Shown piece by piece: positions 7,395-10,864 of a DNA stretch of 10,864 nt. Position numbers and translations under genes: made by a program. Each line of letters starts with the position of its first letter. The first letter of the stretch is position 1. Source of the DNA: Fastidiosipila sp964627125 (lineage in GTDB: Bacteria > Bacillota > Clostridia > Saccharofermentanales > Fastidiosipilaceae); assembly GCA_964627125.1 (NCBI GenBank), contig CAZVJQ010000036.1, positions 1-10,864 of the forward strand, written 5' to 3'. The notes under the pieces are model-generated. The model saw nothing but the letters and a program-made list of their open reading frames with translations. It made no database searches and had not been told where the DNA came from.

Positions 7395-8105
7395 CTATTT
7401 CTTGCTGTGGTCAATTCTATTTGCCCAAGCATCTGCAATTGCTTGGAAGACGAAAACTATAAGTAAGATAATAATCGTAGCCATAATAGTTACATCATGA
7501 TTCATCCTGTTATAGCCTCTAGCTATAGCAAGTGCACCTAGTCCTCCGCCTGCCACAGTTCCTGCCATTGCTGTATATCCAATCACACTAATTACTGCAA
7601 CTGCAGAAGCACGAATAATATCAGGGAAAGATTCACGCAAATATACTTTCAACAAAATATTCCTAGTAGAGAGCCCCATAGATTTAGCAGCTTCTACAAC
7701 TGTATCATCCACAGTTACTAGGACATTTTGTATTTGTCTTGCATAGAAGGGAATAGTTGCTGCTACTAACGGAACTATAGCTGCATTAGTTCCAATTGAA
7801 GTTCCTACTATCCATCTTGTAAGAGCTACAAGAAGTGCTATTAAAATTACAAAAGGTATAGACCTGAAAACATTAACTAGCTTGTCTAGCACACTATAAA
7901 TTGCATTATTTTCTTTCAACCCCTTTGGCATAGTTAACACGAGTAAGAAGCTCAAAATCAAACCAATAGGGAAGGCAATTAAGCAAGTAACAACAGTCAT
8001 GTAAATAGTTTCTAATGTTGCCTCTAAGAATTCATCTGGAATTTCCATAACGTTCGGGATTAATTGCCAGAGAAAATCTTCTATATTTCTAAGAAATGCT
8101 TCCAT
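7395..8105 (-). CDS. metI: Methionine ABC transporter permease
   Basis: Inner-membrane subunit that forms the methionine channel as a homodimer and couples to MetN. It has 236 residues, slightly longer than the usual ~217-225, mainly through an N-terminal extension (MEAFLRNIEDFLWQLIPNVMEIPDEF) before the first span. About five membrane segments are visible. The EAA coupling loop is clear: VEAAKSMGLSTRNILLKVYL, with Glu138 and Gly144. It is followed by the family sequence ESFPDIIRASAVAVISVIGYTAMAG and GGGLGALAIARGYNR. The start is supported by AGAGGAG (plus-strand 8112-8118), 6 nt before the ATG. It lies directly downstream of metN; the exact spacing is hidden by the assembly gap. Same operon as metN and metQ. 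Confidence 0.95.
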   Translation of the reverse strand: MEAFLRNIEDFLWQLIPNVMEIPDEFLEATLETIYMTVVTCLIAFPIGLILSFLLVLTMPKGLKENNAIYSVLDKLVNVFRSIPFVILIALLVALTRWIVGTSIGTNAAIVPLVAATIPFYARQIQNVLVTVDDTVVEAAKSMGLSTRNILLKVYLRESFPDIIRASAVAVISVIGYTAMAGTVAGGGLGALAIARGYNRMNHDVTIMATIIILLIVFVFQAIADAWANRIDHSKK

Positions 8106-8154
8106 TGTCAGCTCCTCTCTTAGCTATAGCATCTGTGTAATCAGAGACAAAAAC

Positions 8155-8254
8155 NNNNNNNNNNNNNNNNNNNNNNNNNNNNNNNNNNNNNNNNNNNNNN
8201 NNNNNNNNNNNNNNNNNNNNNNNNNNNNNNNNNNNNNNNNNNNNNNNNNNNNNN
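8155..8254. other. Assembly gap (exactly 100 N)
   Basis: One hundred consecutive N, the usual placeholder for a scaffold join of unknown size. It falls inside metN, where about 90-100 codons of the C-terminal regulatory domain would be expected, so the true missing length is probably around 200-300 nt. Adjacency of the two sides is supported by the metN-metI order, not by sequence. The 49 nt between gap and metI (8106-8154) probably hold the metN end. Three frames are possible, with stops at 8141-8143, 8124-8126 and 8089-8091. The stop at 8124-8126 leaves an 18-nt spacer carrying the metI Shine-Dalgarno, a natural layout, but this cannot be decided. Confidence 0.97.
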
Positions 8255-8994
8255 GCTGAGTTAATGAATTCTTTTGTCAGATTCTTTTCAGGATTAGCAA
8301 AAACATCAAATACAGCTCCAGACTCAACAACTTCACCATCTTCCATAATTGCAACACGGTCACAAATTTCTTTAACAACAGACATTTCATGAGTTATTAA
8401 AACTATTGTTATTCCAAGTTCTACATTAATTTGTTTTAGAAGACCTAAAATACTTGCAGTTGTTTTTGGATCAAGTGCGCTTGTTGCTTCATCACTCAGT
8501 AAAACTTCCGGCTGATTTGCTAATGCTCTAGCGATAGAAACGCGTTGTTTTTGACCACCAGAGAGCTGCGAAGGATAGTGATTTTTATGGCTAGTTAATC
8601 CTACAAGTCCCAATAAATAATCTACTCTATCTCTTATATAAGTCTTATCCATATTTATATCTTTCAAGGGGAAAGCAATATTATCTGCCACTGTTAATTG
8701 TTGTAGCAAATTAGAGTGCTGGAAAATCATTCCAATTTTCTTCCTAATAATATTAAGAGCTCTTTCGCTTAGAGCCCCCATGTCTATCCCATTTACTATG
8801 ACATCACCAGATGTTGGTTTTTGTAACTGATTAATAGTTCGAAGGAGTGTGCTTTTACCAGCGCCTGAATATCCTACAATTCCTAGAATTTCACCTTCTT
8901 CAATTTTAAGATTTACATTCTTTACAGCCTGAAATCTTTCTTGCTTATTAGCTACATTAGGAAAGTCTACATTGACATCAATGAGTTCTATCAA
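8255..8994 (-). CDS. metN: Methionine ABC transporter ATP-binding protein (3' end lost in gap)
   Basis: Cytoplasmic ATPase that drives methionine import with MetI and MetQ. The visible 246 residues contain a complete ABC domain: Walker A GYSGAGKST (41-49), Q-loop Gln92, signature LSGGQKQR (144-151), Walker B VLLSDEA with catalytic Glu169, D-loop SALD and H-loop His202. The family usually has about 340 residues, with a C-terminal ACT-like (NIL) domain that senses methionine; that part is missing here because of the run of N. The start is TTG at 8992-8994, not ATG: GGAGG (plus-strand 9002-9006) lies 7 nt upstream and the N-terminus IELIDVNVDF fits the family. It is the first gene of the operon. 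No S-box, Met T-box or other known methionine riboswitch could be recognised upstream. A frame drawn through the N run to 8089 should not be trusted. Confidence 0.93.
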
Positions 8995-9090
8995 ATTTAT
9001 ACCTCCAATTATTGTGCGTATACTAGTTTTTTAACGATTGTTAGATATATTACTACTTTTTACCGATTTAAGTCGAAGAATGAAAAATTT

Positions 9091-9103
9091 GCAGTATTAC
9101 TGC
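9091..9103. repeat. Perfect 13-nt palindrome GCAGTATTACTGC
   Basis: Six-base arms GCAGTA/TACTGC around one T, about 97 nt upstream of metN. Read toward metN it would form a 5-bp stem with a 3-nt loop, then AAATTTTT, a short terminator-like layout that might act as an attenuator. As DNA it could be a repressor or LysR-type operator. The stem is short, so either role is tentative. Confidence 0.35.
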
Positions 9104-9176
9104 TCAGTTTTCTTAAGTGAAGTTCTTTATATAATATAAAAAATAGTACGAACTTCATAATTGGATACCTAAAACA

Positions 9177-9204
9177 TATACAAATTATTCACAAAACCTT
9201 AACC
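9177..9204 (-). promoter_or_regulatory. Weaker hexamer array facing metN
   Basis: On the minus strand, GGTTAA, TGTGAA and TGTATA occur at exact 11-bp steps (plus-strand starts 9199, 9188, 9177). Only the middle copy is the exact hexamer found in the other array; the flanking copies are degenerate. It may be a second binding site for the same regulator, or chance. Confidence 0.25.
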
Positions 9205-9232
9205 TTGTATGCCCGATTCTAACAGTGTTTGC

Positions 9233-9261
9233 TTGTGTTTTGAAAATAAGAATGCTATCAT
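9233..9261 (+). promoter_or_regulatory. Candidate promoter for the Wzy-type gene
   Basis: TTGTGT (9233-9238), 17 bp, then TATCAT (9256-9261), which has TG one base upstream (extended -10). It would start transcription near 9268, placing the TGTGAA array just downstream. An alternative is a -10 AATAAA at 9313-9318, with the array replacing the -35. The two options imply repression or activation respectively. Confidence 0.3.
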
Positions 9262-9276
9262 TTTCTAAATCAGGAA

Positions 9277-9304
9277 TGTGAAGTAAATGTGAAAAAAGTG
9301 TGAA
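9277..9304 (+). promoter_or_regulatory. Three TGTGAA direct repeats at 11-bp spacing (response-regulator-type site)
   Basis: TGTGAA occurs exactly at 9277-9282, 9288-9293 and 9299-9304, each separated by 5 bp, so the copies lie on one face of the helix. This is the geometry of OmpR-family response regulator sites. It fits the pneumococcal VicR pattern TGTNAN-N5, is one base off B. subtilis WalR (TGTWAH-N5), and its complement TTCACA fits the B. subtilis PhoP hexamer TT[ACT]A[CT]A with 5-bp spacers. The array ends 46 nt before the ATG of a cell-surface gene. Confidence 0.5.
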
Positions 9305-9350
9305 AAGCAACTAATAAATTCTTAGATATTAACAGAGAGGAGTAGCATGT

Positions 9351-10864
9351 ATGGAACGTTTATTGAATGAAGAGAAGTATAAAAAATATTCGACTGGCTT
9401 AGTATTTATAATGCTAATTAGTTCATTTCTATCCGAGCTAGGTCCTTTTGGTGTTGTTTTGAGACCGCTTTATCCAATTATGTTAGCAGCAGCTATTATT
9501 CTAAGTGGCTACAAATTTATAGATAACTACAAAAAAGGTAAAACTATAAGTACTAATACTCTTATACTAGCTATTTTCTTACTTATAAACTTTATCTCGA
9601 CAATAATAAACTACGAATATGGACTGTTGGAGAACTTAGACAATCTAATCTTAATGGCAGTACTAATATTCTTCTTGTATGAAAATGAGAAGGATAGCGA
9701 AAATAAAGAAGAAAATATAATTAAGCTATCTAAGATAATTGTAAAAATAAGTGCGATACTAACAAGTATTTCTTTAATTACTTATGTTTTAGCTATTAGT
9801 TACTATACGCCATATCCATTCTATATTGGTTTCGACCCAAATACTAATAGGCTATGGGGAATATTTAACCCTAATGCTGGTTCCATGTTGGGAGTTATAA
9901 CTATAGGGCTAAGTTTGTACTTATTTGAGAATGAGCTTAGTAAGAAAGAGCGAAGACTCAGTATTTATAATATTGTTGTGCAATTCATTTACTTAGTATT
10001 AGCGCAAAGCAGAAGTGGAATACTAGCTCTATTTGCCCTTTTAGGGGTGTATTTTATTGCGAAGTTTTTCAATAATGTTCGCCCAGAGTTGTCAGAAGAA
10101 AATTATTCAAGAAAAGAAATGGAAAGCATTTCCTTTAGCAAGTTAAAGAGAAATAGATTTATTGGCTCTATTATGCTTGCTATTGCAGCAGTTATAGTAA
10201 TAGCTGTAGCTATGAAACCATTGACATCTGTACTTGGAGTCGTACCTAAAACTACTGTCAATATTGTAAACTCGTTTACACAAGAAGAATCAAATGAAAG
10301 TGAAGAGACAGAGAACTCAAGTTTTTTTATCAGTAGCAATGAAGCTAATACTTCCTTTGATCCAGGTAGAAAAGATAGTGAAGCACATAAGAATCCTAAT
10401 AGAGGTAGATTAGCTTACTGGTCATCTGCTCTAGATAACATTGAAGACAGCCCATTAATAGGGTATTCATATGAAGGAATAATCACTGAAGTTCAAAATG
10501 ATGTGCGGGATGGAACTAATTACATTGAAAATGGTGGGTTACACAATACTCTACTGACAGTGTTAGGTGCGTCTGGTTTACTAGGTTTCATAGTTTATGC
10601 TATTTGGTTACTAAGACAAAATATTCAAATACTGAGCTACTTGTATAATGAATATGTAGTTCATCATAAGTTAAATATGAAGATAGTAATATTATATGCA
10701 ATTATTATTGCAGTATACTTAGCAGATTTAGCGGAGTCAAGAACCTTGTATACCATGAGTTTCTACTCATTATTTACTTGGACCCTTACCGGAGTATTGA
10801 ATAGGGAGACAAGCGTCGAGACAATTCCAGTCAGGAAACCTGTATTTACACAGAGAGATGTTCT
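9351..10864 (+). CDS. O-antigen ligase / Wzy-type polysaccharide polymerase (3' partial)
   Basis: Polytopic membrane protein of the Wzy_C (O-antigen ligase/polymerase) family, which joins lipid-linked repeats or transfers finished polymer outside the membrane. The frame is open from ATG 9351 to the window end (504 codons plus 2 nt). AGAGAGGAG (9334-9342) lies 8 nt upstream; the ATG at 9347 stops after seven codons. Several hydrophobic spans precede AQSRSGILALFALL (QSRSG 219-223), a family hallmark. A large outer loop (about 290-400) contains NRGRLAYWSSALDNIEDSPLIGYS (from Asn350) and then HNTLLTVLGASGLLG with His398, which fits the H[NSK]X9GXX[GTY] motif of WaaL/Wzy_C proteins. Residues 310-349 are a Ser/Glu/Asn-rich insert. 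The gene is divergent from metN and has its own regulatory region. Polymerase and ligase cannot be told apart by sequence; with Wzx and glycosyltransferases nearby, Wzy of that polymer is plausible. Confidence 0.85.
   Translation, partial: MERLLNEEKYKKYSTGLVFIMLISSFLSELGPFGVVLRPLYPIMLAAAIILSGYKFIDNYKKGKTISTNTLILAIFLLINFISTIINYEYGLLENLDNLILMAVLIFFLYENEKDSENKEENIIKLSKIIVKISAILTSISLITYVLAISYYTPYPFYIGFDPNTNRLWGIFNPNAGSMLGVITIGLSLYLFENELSKKERRLSIYNIVVQFIYLVLAQSRSGILALFALLGVYFIAKFFNNVRPELSEENYSRKEMESISFSKLKRNRFIGSIMLAIAAVIVIAVAMKPLTSVLGVVPKTTVNIVNSFTQEESNESEETENSSFFISSNEANTSFDPGRKDSEAHKNPNRGRLAYWSSALDNIEDSPLIGYSYEGIITEVQNDVRDGTNYIENGGLHNTLLTVLGASGLLGFIVYAIWLLRQNIQILSYLYNEYVVHHKLNMKIVILYAIIIAVYLADLAESRTLYTMSFYSLFTWTLTGVLNRETSVETIPVRKPVFTQRDV

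Larger units (their letters stand above)
8995..9350. promoter_or_regulatory. Divergent control region between metN and the Wzy-type gene
   Basis: This 356-bp AT-rich region has no credible gene and must hold two divergent promoters. It contains two hexamer arrays (listed separately), a 13-nt palindrome at 9091-9103, an imperfect palindrome CGATTTAAGTCG at 9064-9075, and 7-bp arms GAAGTTC/GAACTTC at 9119-9125 and 9150-9156 flanking an A/T-only stretch with -10-like hexamers in both directions. I could not identify a convincing -35/-10 pair for metN. A T-box (TGGNACC core) or SAM riboswitch was looked for on the minus strand and not seen. Confidence 0.6.

Noticed and set aside
8089..8994. A single 301-codon metN frame running through the N run
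   Set aside because: It depends on the placeholder being exactly 100 nt and would overlap metI by 17 nt; the frame on the far side is undetermined.
9080..9139. 19-codon + strand frame (MKNLQYYCSV...) in the divergent region
   Set aside because: No Shine-Dalgarno at proper distance, overlaps the palindrome and inverted repeat, and has no recognisable peptide feature.
8995..9350. T-box or SAM riboswitch upstream of metN
   Set aside because: No TGGNACC-type T-box core or S-box conserved blocks could be found by eye on the minus strand; a covariance search would settle it.
9347..9370. Alternative ATG at 9347 for the Wzy-type gene
   Set aside because: It runs into TGA after seven codons and lies only 4 nt from the Shine-Dalgarno; ATG 9351 is in the long frame.
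10103..10339. 78-codon minus-strand frame
   Set aside because: Antisense shadow of the Wzy-type gene, which is open through the whole stretch and has conserved motifs.

Overview
The window looks like chromosomal DNA from a low-GC Gram-positive bacterium (Bacillota). The DNA is AT-rich, Shine-Dalgarno sites are strong, GTG and TTG starts are used, there is a Gram-positive lipoprotein signal (L-T-A-C), and the methionine transporter is ordered metN-metI-metQ. My best guess is a Lactobacillales-like organism (Aerococcaceae or Carnobacteriaceae type), but genus cannot be fixed by eye.

Left part (1-6210, all + strand): a surface-polysaccharide cluster. It holds a GT-B glycosyltransferase cut by the window edge, a Wzx-type flippase 1 nt downstream, UDP-GlcNAc 2-epimerase (mnaA/wecB), a family-4 glycosyltransferase, and UDP-ManNAc dehydrogenase (wecC). 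The epimerase and dehydrogenase together give UDP-GlcNAc -> UDP-ManNAc -> UDP-ManNAcA, so the polymer probably contains N-acetylmannosaminuronic acid. There is a promoter-like site before mnaA and a weaker one before the second glycosyltransferase. An intrinsic terminator follows wecC.

Middle (6391-8994, - strand): a metNIQ methionine ABC importer operon, convergent with the polysaccharide cluster and ended by its own strong terminator. A run of exactly 100 N (8155-8254), typical of a scaffold gap of unknown length, removes the C-terminal part of metN. Any reading frame drawn across it is artificial.

Right part (8995-10864): a 356-bp divergent intergenic region, then a + strand gene for an O-antigen ligase/Wzy-type polymerase. 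That gene is open at the window end (504 codons seen). It is probably the polymerase or ligase of the same surface polymer, separated from the other genes by the methionine operon. Its upstream region carries three exact TGTGAA hexamers at 11-bp spacing, the layout of tandem sites for OmpR-family response regulators (WalR/VicR or PhoP type). A weaker array lies on the other strand, facing metN. This regulatory region is the most interesting part of the window. I see no wholly new system, RNA gene, CRISPR array, insertion sequence or phage feature.
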